From Clostridia bacterium (lineage in GTDB: Bacteria > Bacillota > Clostridia > Lutisporales > Lutisporaceae): a stretch of DNA of 10,555 nt. The notes beneath the pieces were generated by a model. The model was not told the origin of the DNA, did no database searches, and was given only the letters and a program-made list of their open reading frames with translations. A program made the translations under genes and the position numbers. The stretch spans positions 1 to 10,555 of the forward strand of contig JAQSYB010000036.1 of NCBI GenBank assembly GCA_029256365.1, read 5' to 3'. Shown piece by piece: positions 1 to 5,656 of this stretch (position 1 is the stretch's first letter; the number at the start of each line of letters is the position of its first letter).

Positions 1-270
1 GGATTTTTCGCTTTGTTTTTCTACAACTCCTTTGGCGTTGTTGCAGGCATCAGGAAAATGGGACAAACGTCTACAGCTATGGGATGGCCTATGCACATAG
101 TATACTATGCGACAATTATAGGCTTTGGTCTTGGTATGATTAGAAGTATACAAGTACTTATTAATGAGATCAAAAACTTTGGCAAAAAAGGCGAATCAAC
201 TATAGAAGCTGTAAAAAAAGAAGCAGAAGCAGAAGCTCGCATGGCTGTTTTAGATAAGGGGGCGAATTAA
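1..270 (+). CDS. dctQ: TRAP transporter small membrane subunit (DctQ-like), 5' partial
   Basis: This is the C-terminal part of the small four-helix subunit of a tripartite ATP-independent periplasmic (TRAP) transporter. It pairs with DctM in the membrane to couple ion-driven uptake of a carboxylate to the extracytoplasmic binding protein. The reading frame is open from the first base, so the true start lies before the window. About 89 residues are visible. They comprise a hydrophobic stretch, a conserved-looking loop (GQTSTAMGWPMHIVYYA), a last membrane helix (about YYATIIGFGLGMIRSIQVLI), and a charged cytoplasmic tail rich in Lys, Glu and Ala. The stop codon at 268-270 directly abuts the ATG of dctM, so the two are translationally coupled. 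The assignment rests on the helix pattern plus the adjacent, unmistakable DctM; sequence conservation of DctQ is low. Confidence 0.85.
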   Translation, partial: GFFALFFYNSFGVVAGIRKMGQTSTAMGWPMHIVYYATIIGFGLGMIRSIQVLINEIKNFGKKGESTIEAVKKEAEAEARMAVLDKGAN

Positions 271-1560
271 ATGGCAGGGATTGTATTTTTAGTATTTGGA
301 TTATGTCTTGCCATAGCCATCCCCATAGGTGTGGCAATGGCTATGGGTGCTATGATGCCGATGCTCTTAGGAGCAGCAGGCGCAAGCCCAATACCTCAAT
401 TGATTCGTAACACCTTTTCGGGAGCTGATACCACACCGATTATTGCGGTTCCATTATTTATACTTGCAGGTGTAATAATGGCTGAGGGTGGTATATCCAG
501 GAAACTTTTCAACGTATTTGCATATTTTGTTGGCAAAATGCCTGGCGGGTTGCCATGTGCTGCTATCATGACGTGCTTGTTTTACGGTGCAATTTCTGGT
601 TCCGGTCCTGCCACGACAGCAGCGGTAGGCGCAATGGCAATACCATTTCTGGTGGAGTTGGGATATAATAAGACCTTCTGTGCTGGTATGATAGCAACAG
701 CCGGGGGCCTTGGAGTTATCATTCCACCGAGCATACCATTTGTCTTATATTCCCTAGCAACGGGTGTTTCAACCTCCGCATTGTTTATTGGAGGTATCAT
801 ACCAGGCATTTTTATTGGACTGTGTCTAATGGCTTATGCTGTATGGTATAGTGTGCGCAATGGTGAAGACAAAGTGCTGGTGCATGCAAAGGTGGATGAG
901 CTGCGTAGCCAAGGTTTCTTGAGACTGCTCAAGGATAGCTTTTGGGCTCTTTTATCACCCATCATTGTACTAGGTGGTATCTACGGTGGTATTGTGACAC
1001 CGACTGAAGCTGCATGTATATCAGTATTCTACTCTGCTATAGTTTCGATTTTCATATACAAAAGTGTACCCATTAAGAAGCTTCCAAGCTTTCTTAAGAA
1101 CTCAGTAAAAACTTATGCACCACTTTGCTTCGTACTAGCTTTTGCAACGGCATTTGGTCGTACACTAGCATTGGTTAAGGCACCTCAGCTCATATCGGAT
1201 TTTGTACTCAATACTTTCCCCACTGCGGGAATGTTTATATTTATCGTTGTTATGATATTCTACTTTTTGGGAATGGTTATGGATACAGGTCCGGCAATCG
1301 TCATTATGGCGCCAATATTGCTGCCTATAGCCCTAGCACTTGGAATAGACCCGGTACATTTCGGCGTTATAATGGTTGTAAATCTAGCTGTTGGTCTAGC
1401 TACGCCGCCCTTTGGTCTTGATTTGTTTGTAGCAGGCACCTTGACGGGACTTGAGCCTATGGCAGTAGCAAAGAAAGCAATGCCCTTTGTAGTCGCATTT
1501 ACCATAGCTTTGTTTATAATTGCTTATGTACCACAGCTTACCTTGGCACTTATCAAATAA
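271..1560 (+). CDS. dctM: TRAP transporter large membrane subunit (DctM family)
   Basis: This is the large integral-membrane subunit, the ion-coupled transport channel of a TRAP system. The 429-residue length is typical of the family (about 425-440). The protein is almost wholly hydrophobic, with around a dozen membrane segments. Family hallmarks are visible: an N-terminal FLVFGLCLAIAIPIGVAMA helix, the GSGPATTAAVGAMAIP segment near residues 110-125, the GGLGVIIPPSIPF motif near 145-157 followed by SALFIGGIIPG, and the C-terminal NLAVGLATPPFGLDLF repeat-like partner near 370-385. The start is the ATG right after the dctQ stop, preceded by a GGGGG Shine-Dalgarno inside the end of dctQ. The membrane subunits do not reveal the substrate; the binding protein encoded downstream sets it. 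No truncation is seen. Confidence 0.95.
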   Translation: MAGIVFLVFGLCLAIAIPIGVAMAMGAMMPMLLGAAGASPIPQLIRNTFSGADTTPIIAVPLFILAGVIMAEGGISRKLFNVFAYFVGKMPGGLPCAAIMTCLFYGAISGSGPATTAAVGAMAIPFLVELGYNKTFCAGMIATAGGLGVIIPPSIPFVLYSLATGVSTSALFIGGIIPGIFIGLCLMAYAVWYSVRNGEDKVLVHAKVDELRSQGFLRLLKDSFWALLSPIIVLGGIYGGIVTPTEAACISVFYSAIVSIFIYKSVPIKKLPSFLKNSVKTYAPLCFVLAFATAFGRTLALVKAPQLISDFVLNTFPTAGMFIFIVVMIFYFLGMVMDTGPAIVIMAPILLPIALALGIDPVHFGVIMVVNLAVGLATPPFGLDLFVAGTLTGLEPMAVAKKAMPFVVAFTIALFIIAYVPQLTLALIK

Positions 1561-1661
1561 GCTGAAGCAAAAAATCAGCATTTACCTTAACGCATTATGT
1601 TGGCAAGGCTTTCATATCCTTCTCAGCATTTATGTTTAATAAAAAATAAGGGGGAACAAAA
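1561..1661 (+). other. dctM-dctP intergenic spacer with small hairpin and direct repeat
   Basis: This gap of 101 bases is long compared with the other gaps in the transporter operon. It holds a short inverted repeat, GCTGA (1561-1565) with TCAGC (1575-1579), and a direct repeat TCAGCATTTA at 1575-1584 and 1623-1632. The second copy can pair with GCTGA as an alternative. I find no T-tract typical of a terminator and no convincing -35/-10 pair, so dctP is probably co-transcribed. A small hairpin here could act as an RNA stability element that raises binding-protein mRNA, but that is speculation. The dctP Shine-Dalgarno AGGGGGA (1649-1655) closes the gap. Confidence 0.3.
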
Positions 1662-2741
1662 ATGAAAAAAGTAGTATCAATCATATTGGCATTAGTGCTT
1701 GTATTCTCACTCACAGCTTGCTCGCAACCAACACAGGCACCCGCTCCCGAAGCACCTAAGACAGAGGCTCCAGCAGCTTCTTCAGGGGATCCTTTCGCAG
1801 CACTTGAACCGATAGAACTGGTTTACGGAAATGGTGCAGCAATTGGCGCTGCCGGCGATCTTTGGGGTGTAGAGTTTAGTAAGCTCGTAGAGCAAAAGAC
1901 AAATGGCAAATTGAAGATTGGATACTTCCCAAATATGCAGCTTGGTAACGATTCTGAAATGCAGCAGCAAATGCTGGCAGGTGAAATTGATATTGTATCA
2001 CTTCAAACTGCACCAACAACCCCATTTGTTCCAGAGGTTGCAGTTTTTGACCTACCTCTAGCATTTGCAAAGTATGATGCAGCTGCAATTGATAAAGTAC
2101 TTAACGACAGCCCTTTCAATGCGCTGCTTAACAAGGCATATGCAAAAGCAGGACTGATCAATCTAGGATTCCTTCAGGGAGCAACTTTCCGTGAAATGAC
2201 TTCGAATAAAGAGATACGTTCAATTGATGATTTCAAGGGTGTAAAAATCAGAACAATGGATGCTAAGTTCCATTTGGCATTCTGGAAGGCTTTAGGTGCT
2301 AATCCTACGCCACTACCATTCCCAGAGCTTTATTTGTCCCTGCAACAAGGTGTTGTAGCAGCTCAAGAAAATGCAACTGATACCAATGTAAGTGCAAAAT
2401 TTTATGAAGTTCAAAAGTATCTTGTAAATACTCACCATATATTGTACTTGAATCAGTTCTTAATGAATAAGAGTAAGTTTGACAGCTTAGATCCTGCATA
2501 TCAGAATGCTATACGTGAATCCGTTGCAGAAGCAACAACAACTGTATCTCAAAAGATGTCAGCACTTAATGAAAATAACAAGAAAACTCTTGTTGATAAT
2601 GGCATGACTTCAGTAGAATTTGAACCAGCTTTCTATGATACCCTCATTGAGAAGAGCAAACCAGTTTATGATGAAATTCGCCAGGCAATCGGCGCTGAAC
2701 TGGTAGACAGCCTTATAAATGAACTTGAGAAAGCAAAGTAA
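1662..2741 (+). CDS. dctP: TRAP transporter substrate-binding lipoprotein (DctP family)
   Basis: This is the extracytoplasmic solute receptor of the TRAP system. The 359-residue protein begins with a lipoprotein signal peptide (MKK, hydrophobic core, lipobox LTAC) with the lipid-modified Cys at residue 20. A Pro/Ala/Glu-rich tether follows to about residue 45, then the two-lobed DctP fold. The family core is clear: NMQLGNDSEMQQQMLAGEID near 91-110, GVKIRTMD near 193-200, and PELYLSLQQGVVAAQENA near 221-238. Arg197 in KIRTM matches the conserved arginine that binds the ligand carboxylate in characterised DctP/SiaP proteins, so the cargo is expected to be an organic anion. Which acid cannot be read from sequence. 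The gene lies last in the transporter operon and is followed by strong terminators. The membrane anchor fits a monoderm or a clostridial lineage. Confidence 0.95.
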   Translation: MKKVVSIILALVLVFSLTACSQPTQAPAPEAPKTEAPAASSGDPFAALEPIELVYGNGAAIGAAGDLWGVEFSKLVEQKTNGKLKIGYFPNMQLGNDSEMQQQMLAGEIDIVSLQTAPTTPFVPEVAVFDLPLAFAKYDAAAIDKVLNDSPFNALLNKAYAKAGLINLGFLQGATFREMTSNKEIRSIDDFKGVKIRTMDAKFHLAFWKALGANPTPLPFPELYLSLQQGVVAAQENATDTNVSAKFYEVQKYLVNTHHILYLNQFLMNKSKFDSLDPAYQNAIRESVAEATTTVSQKMSALNENNKKTLVDNGMTSVEFEPAFYDTLIEKSKPVYDEIRQAIGAELVDSLINELEKAK

Positions 2742-2774
2742 ATAGCTAGTGAAACAATAATATTTAACTTAGGA

Positions 2775-2806
2775 GCATCGGCACATATTTTGTGTCGGTG
2801 CTTTTA
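2775..2806 (+). terminator. Rho-independent terminator of the TRAP operon
   Basis: An 11-base-pair stem (left arm 2775-2785, right arm 2791-2801, two G-U pairs) encloses a 5-base loop and is followed directly by TTTTATAT. It lies 33 bases after the dctP stop and is oriented to end the rightward transporter transcript. Confidence 0.85.
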
Positions 2807-2812
2807 TATATG

Positions 2813-2842
2813 AAAAAGCTGACGTATTTACGTCAGCTTTTT
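2813..2842. terminator. Symmetric (bidirectional) terminator between convergent genes
   Basis: A perfect 12-base-pair inverted repeat, AAAAAGCTGACG (2813-2824) and CGTCAGCTTTTT (2831-2842), has a 6-base loop. Because the A-tract and T-tract flank the GC part of the stem on both strands, it can end transcription from dctP rightward and from the isomerase-like gene leftward (stop at 2867). It forms a tandem with the hairpin just before it, so the rightward transcript is doubly closed. Confidence 0.85.
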
Positions 2843-2866
2843 GAGAATGAATATAGAGTACTGAAG

Positions 2867-3679
2867 TTAGAGGCGATAAGAGTGTATTCCATAATAATTG
2901 AAGAATTCCATTAAATCCTTTAAATCACGATCGAAATCCTCAAACACATTTGCTTCGCAAGAGATAATGCCTTTATAGCAGATTTTTTTTAATGCATTGA
3001 ATAGTGGAGCATAATCAAATTCATCGGTAATCCTTGGGATATAACGTGTCGGAAAAAGAGGCAGCGGATTGTCAATATGTATATGCTCAATCTGGTCGGC
3101 ATAAGTAATGATCTCTTCATAAGAGCGCTTTTCATCAACGAACCACCGCAGGTCAATAAAGGGCTTAAGGTTATGAACACCCAACTCGTCTGCCAGTGAA
3201 AGGGCATCAGGGATATTCAGTATGAAATTGGAGACAACAGGGGACAATGGTTCCAGCAATACTGTTATGTTATATTGCGAATTGATTTCACATATCATGG
3301 CTATACATTCCAAAATCTTAGAGCGAGCAGCTATTAATTCTGCTTCATTGCCCTCTTTGGGCAGGCTGCGGGTACGGCCATTTCCAAAATTACAGAAGCG
3401 TGCACCCATTTGAGCTGCTCGTTCAGCTCCTTTTAAAATATGGTCTCTATAATCTTCTAGTTTAAACTCTGGAGCAATTATCTGCTTATCTAGGGGAAGT
3501 GGATTGTTGAAAACCTCGGCAGTAAGTGGACTGTCCTTAAGCTTTTTGCAAGCGGCACGAAACTCGCCCTCATCCATGGGAATAATCTCCTTGTAATGCA
3601 TCTCTATGCAGTCAAAGCCTTCTCTTGCAATTGCATCGATGTCTTTAACAAAACCAAAACTGCTCAAACGCATCTTCAT
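2867..3679 (-). CDS. TIM-barrel sugar isomerase/epimerase-like protein (xylose isomerase-like/AP endonuclease 2 superfamily)
   Basis: This 270-residue cytosolic (alpha/beta)8 barrel belongs to the superfamily of IolE, IolI, IolO, Hyi and D-tagatose 3-epimerase. These usually isomerise, epimerise or dehydrate keto-sugars or keto-acids with one divalent metal. Candidate metal ligands sit at the expected strand ends and spacing: Glu143 (LLEPLSP), Asp176 (FIDLRW), His201 (IHIDN) and Glu242 (SCEANVF). The Glu-to-Asp interval of 33 equals that in D-tagatose 3-epimerase as I recall it. The ATG at 3679 is chosen because AAGGAGGGG lies 6 bases upstream; the ATG two codons later is worse placed. It lies downstream of the gntR gene on the same strand, so it is likely part of the regulated pathway. 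The exact reaction is unknown. The family is too broad to call a substrate, and hydroxypyruvate-isomerase-type names would be guesses. Confidence 0.85.
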   Translation of the reverse strand: MKMRLSSFGFVKDIDAIAREGFDCIEMHYKEIIPMDEGEFRAACKKLKDSPLTAEVFNNPLPLDKQIIAPEFKLEDYRDHILKGAERAAQMGARFCNFGNGRTRSLPKEGNEAELIAARSKILECIAMICEINSQYNITVLLEPLSPVVSNFILNIPDALSLADELGVHNLKPFIDLRWFVDEKRSYEEIITYADQIEHIHIDNPLPLFPTRYIPRITDEFDYAPLFNALKKICYKGIISCEANVFEDFDRDLKDLMEFFNYYGIHSYRL

Positions 3680-3720
3680 AAAAAACCCCTCCTTATAATT
3701 TAATATTATGGATATTTTAA

Positions 3721-3761
3721 TTCCACAGACTGATATTTCAGAGATATATCAGTCTGTGGAA
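3721..3761. promoter_or_regulatory. Perfect 16-bp inverted repeat upstream of the isomerase-like gene (operator or RNA hairpin)
   Basis: Arms 3721-3736 (TTCCACAGACTGATAT) and 3746-3761 are perfectly complementary around a 9-base centre. Inside the dyad sit two adjacent 10-base near-palindromes, TGATATTTCA (3731-3740) and AGATATATCA (3742-3751), spaced 11 bases apart. It lies 42 bases before the leftward start codon. A possible -10 box (CATAAT on the minus strand, 3705-3710) is just downstream, with the dyad covering the would-be -35. No T-tract follows it on either strand, so an operator or an mRNA 5' structure is more likely than a plain terminator. Promoter evidence is weak. Confidence 0.6.
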
Positions 3762-3780
3762 AAAAAGACGCTTATGCGCC
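3760..3780 (-). terminator. Short terminator-like hairpin after the gntR gene
   Basis: Read leftward, GGCGC, a 4-base ATAA loop and GCGTC (3780-3767, one G-U pair) are followed by seven T residues (3766-3760). The stem has only 5 pairs, so termination may be partial, letting some gntR transcripts read into the isomerase-like gene. Confidence 0.45.
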
Positions 3781-3797
3781 AGCAACAAGTTTAATAG

Positions 3798-4436
3798 CTA
3801 TTCTATAACGCTGATATATCCTTCTTTCATGCGTTGTTTCGCATTTTCTATATGTGAATTTAATATATTAAGAGCCTTTGGCAAATCACCCTCTTCTATG
3901 GCATCAACGAGGGTTTTGTGTTCAAGAACTGCATCTTCATGAAAGGCAACTGCAATTTTATTGGAACAAAACATATGCTGTTCTCGGATAGAACGGTAAA
4001 GCTCCAGCAGTGGTCTGTTATCATAAATCCGAAACATAATTTCATGGAGCTCGATATCAAGTCGCATATACTGCATTATTTTTCCAGGTGTTAGATTTTT
4101 ATTCTGCTTTTCTAGTATGGCTCGCATAGTTGATATATGTTCAGGTGTAAAGCGGTTAAAGGCTTTTTTCAATACAAAGGGCTCAATGCATTCACGAACC
4201 TCGTAGGATTGATAAAGATCTGCCAGATCAATGTTTTCTACAAAAAAACCAACGTTAGGCACCTGTTTGATAGCACCTTCCCTCTGAAGACGCAGGAAGG
4301 CTTCTCTCACGGGTGTATAGCTCATTCCTATTTCGCTTGCAAACTGCCTTGCGCTCAAATACGAGCCGCTCTTAAGATTAATAATTTTTTCCTTTAATGC
4401 GTGATAAGCTTTATCACTTAATGTAATTTTAACCAT
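3798..4436 (-). CDS. GntR-family transcriptional regulator, FCD (FadR-type) subfamily
   Basis: This is a DNA-binding regulator of 212 residues. The N-terminal winged helix-turn-helix spans about 5-68, including LSARQFASEIGMSYTPVREA as the helix-turn-helix core and GFFV as the wing. An all-helical FCD ligand domain follows from about 72 to 205. The usual FCD metal and ligand residues can be seen: Asp127 and His131 (DIELH), His173 (EHKTL) and His195 (SHIEN). Such domains typically bind a carboxylate through the metal, which suits a locus with a TRAP transporter for an organic anion. The ATG at 4436 is 6 bases from AGGAGG (4443-4448). The gene diverges from the seven-gene operon, the classic position for a local repressor or activator. 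The inducer is unknown. Confidence 0.92.
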   Translation of the reverse strand: MVKITLSDKAYHALKEKIINLKSGSYLSARQFASEIGMSYTPVREAFLRLQREGAIKQVPNVGFFVENIDLADLYQSYEVRECIEPFVLKKAFNRFTPEHISTMRAILEKQNKNLTPGKIMQYMRLDIELHEIMFRIYDNRPLLELYRSIREQHMFCSNKIAVAFHEDAVLEHKTLVDAIEEGDLPKALNILNSHIENAKQRMKEGYISVIE

Positions 4437-4509
4437 AAAATGCCTCCTAAAGTATGTGGATAAATATCTGATATGAGTCTATATTCTAATATTTTCCTAG
4501 CTATTACAA

Positions 4510-4518
4510 ATTATAACA
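4510..4518 (-). promoter_or_regulatory. Extended -10 promoter candidate for gntR
   Basis: On the minus strand the sequence TGTTATAAT is a perfect TATAAT with a TGn extension, about 74 bases before the gntR start codon. The -35 region (about 4533-4538, TGGCTA) is poor, which extended -10 promoters tolerate. It is the best leftward candidate in the gap. Confidence 0.5.
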
Positions 4519-4564
4519 AATGCATTAATATTTAGCCAGTATATCGGCAAAATATTTTGCAGGT

Positions 4565-4593
4565 TATATATACTATAATCTACTGTATATATA
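4565..4593. promoter_or_regulatory. Interrupted inverted repeat upstream of the operon promoter
   Basis: TATATATAC (4565-4573) and GTATATATA (4585-4593) are perfect inverted arms with an 11-base spacer. The repeat lies just upstream of the -35 box at 4606, where an activator or an auxiliary operator could bind. The arms are AT-only except for the end C/G, so chance is a real alternative. Confidence 0.4.
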
Positions 4594-4605
4594 TTACCAA
4601 AAGTA

Positions 4606-4635
4606 TTGACGAAATTCAATATGATATGCTAAACT
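4606..4635 (+). promoter_or_regulatory. Sigma-A-type promoter of the rightward operon
   Basis: A -35 box TTGACG (4606-4611, 5 of 6 consensus) is followed after 18 bases by TAAACT (4630-4635, 4 of 6), preceded by TGC as an extended -10. Transcription would begin near 4642, about 70 bases before the first start codon at 4714. This is the clearest promoter in the window. Confidence 0.65.
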
Positions 4636-4653
4636 AATATCAGTAGAATTGAA

Positions 4654-4665
4654 GTGATATATCAC
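4654..4665. promoter_or_regulatory. 12-bp palindrome just after the predicted transcription start (operator candidate)
   Basis: GTGATATATCAC is a perfect palindrome at about +12 to +23 relative to the predicted start of the rightward operon. The flanking GA/TC also match if one mismatch is allowed. Its core TGATATATCA differs by one base from TGATATTTCA at 3731-3740. A repressor bound here would block early transcription, and the FCD regulator encoded next door is the obvious candidate ligand. Similar AT-rich words also occur in coding DNA, so this needs testing. Confidence 0.5.
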
Positions 4666-4713
4666 CTCGATTTACTTCTCGGGTATTTTACTCTTTGAAA
4701 TTGGAGGGATTGC

Positions 4714-4932
4714 ATGGCTAGATTCGATGGCAGAGGGATGCTTAAGCCCTACTCCTGTGAAATATTACTTGCAGAACCTGTGCGAGTGTGTGACCTGAAT
4801 ACAATTTTAGGGCTCCCTGAAAACTTTGGTTCAAATCTAATTGCAGTTCGTGGTAGTAGAAAGTTGGATATGCACGATCTGATCTATAATAATGAAGAAA
4901 TCATGCTGTTCATAGCAGTTATGGGTGGCTAA
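4714..4932 (+). CDS. MoaD/ThiS-like small sulfur carrier protein
   Basis: This 72-residue protein ends exactly in Met-Gly-Gly, the hallmark of beta-grasp sulfur carriers of the MoaD/ThiS group. The C-terminal glycine of such proteins is adenylated and thiocarboxylated by a ThiF/MoeB-type enzyme, and MoaD then donates the dithiolene sulfurs of molybdopterin. Other features fit: a short basic start, a hydrophobic first strand (CEILLAEPVRV), the helix-like NTILGLPE region, NLIAVRG in the middle, and a hydrophobic last strand (IMLFIAVMGG) leading into the GG tail. The ATG has GGAGGG 5 bases upstream (4703-4708). It is the first gene of the operon, and the fourth gene encodes a tungstopterin enzyme, so a role in making or sulfurating that cofactor is a good inference. 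No partner activating enzyme is seen in the window. Overall similarity is low; the assignment rests on size, tail and context. Confidence 0.75.
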   Translation: MARFDGRGMLKPYSCEILLAEPVRVCDLNTILGLPENFGSNLIAVRGSRKLDMHDLIYNNEEIMLFIAVMGG

Positions 4933-4955
4933 ATTTTTATATCAAGGGGGAATTC

Positions 4956-5630
4956 ATGATGATCCATGTTAGAACGAAAATCCAGCGGCCTGATAAGGAA
5001 ATTGTTGAAGCATTTAAGGGATATGCGAGTGCGACAATACATGAAGCTTCTGGTCGTAAGGGGTATATTAGTGCTAGAATTAAGCCCATTGCATCGGGAA
5101 TCAAAGTATGTGGTCCGGCATTTACAGTACAATGTCCTGCAGGAGACAATATGATGCTGCACAAAGCATTGGAGCTTGCTCAACCTGGAGATGTAATTGT
5201 TGCAACTGTTGGAGGAGCAGAGGAATATGGTTATTGGGGAGATTTGATGTCTGTCAGTGCTGTAGCGAGGAAGTTGGGTGGACTATGTATAGAAGGGTGC
5301 ATAAGAGACAAGGAAGACATTGCAGAGTTAGGATTTCCAGTATTCTCAACCGGTCTTTGTATACGGGGCACTGGTAAAGGGACACTGGGGCTAATAAATT
5401 ATATTACAGTATTTGGAGGTCAGTCCATTCAACCTGGTGACTTGATTGTGGGGGACGACGACGGACTGGTTTTAGTACGACGTGAGGACTGTGCAGAGGT
5501 ATTGCAGAAAACAATGAGCCGTGTCAATGCAGAAGTAATTAAGGCTAAGGCCTTGTCTACAGGTATTTCTAGCGTTGAATATAATAATTTAGGTCCAAAG
5601 TTTGTGGAAGCAGGGCTTGTTGAAGAATAA
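4956..5630 (+). CDS. RraA family protein, HMG/CHA aldolase-like
   Basis: This 224-residue cytosolic protein belongs to the RraA-like fold, which covers RNase E inhibitor RraA and the class II 4-hydroxy-4-methyl-2-oxoglutarate/4-carboxy-4-hydroxy-2-oxoadipate aldolases (HMG/CHA aldolases). Those aldolases release pyruvate, and many also decarboxylate oxaloacetate. The aldolase signature is largely present: Gly95-Asp96 (YWGDLMS) in place of the common Gly-Glu, then about 20 residues later Arg117-Asp118 (GCIRD), the pyruvate-binding arginine and metal-binding aspartate. A GDD-DG turn near 166-170 and an N-terminal SATIHEASGRKG segment are also typical. Retention of Arg-Asp argues for catalysis rather than RNase binding. 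ATG with AAGGGGG 5 bases upstream. Gaps of 23 and 26 bases to the neighbours place it firmly in the operon. The aldol substrate is unknown. Confidence 0.85.
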   Translation: MMIHVRTKIQRPDKEIVEAFKGYASATIHEASGRKGYISARIKPIASGIKVCGPAFTVQCPAGDNMMLHKALELAQPGDVIVATVGGAEEYGYWGDLMSVSAVARKLGGLCIEGCIRDKEDIAELGFPVFSTGLCIRGTGKGTLGLINYITVFGGQSIQPGDLIVGDDDGLVLVRREDCAEVLQKTMSRVNAEVIKAKALSTGISSVEYNNLGPKFVEAGLVEE

Positions 5631-5640
5631 TATCTGTCAT

Positions 5641-5650
5641 GAGGAGGAGG
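5641..5650 (+). promoter_or_regulatory. Shine-Dalgarno that sets the Ldh2 start at TTG 5657
   Basis: GAGGAGGAGG begins at the G of an ATG (5639-5641) that would otherwise be the longest-frame start. A ribosome bound here cannot start at that ATG, but the in-frame TTG at 5657 is 6 bases downstream, ideal spacing. Confidence 0.75.
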
Positions 5651-5656
5651 AATATT

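Noticed and set aside
1596..1640. TTGGCA as a -35 box for a separate dctP promoter
   Set aside because: No -10-like hexamer lies 16-18 bases downstream; the nearest AT-rich word is about 25 bases away.
4137..4397. 86-codon open frame on the + strand inside gntR
   Set aside because: It is antisense to a clear FCD regulator, has no Shine-Dalgarno and shows no recognisable domain; it is a coding shadow.
4937..5183. Overlapping minus-strand frames opposite the RraA-like gene, one rich in Cys
   Set aside because: The cysteines are not in a metal-binding spacing, there is no ribosome-binding site, and the + strand gene has clear motifs.
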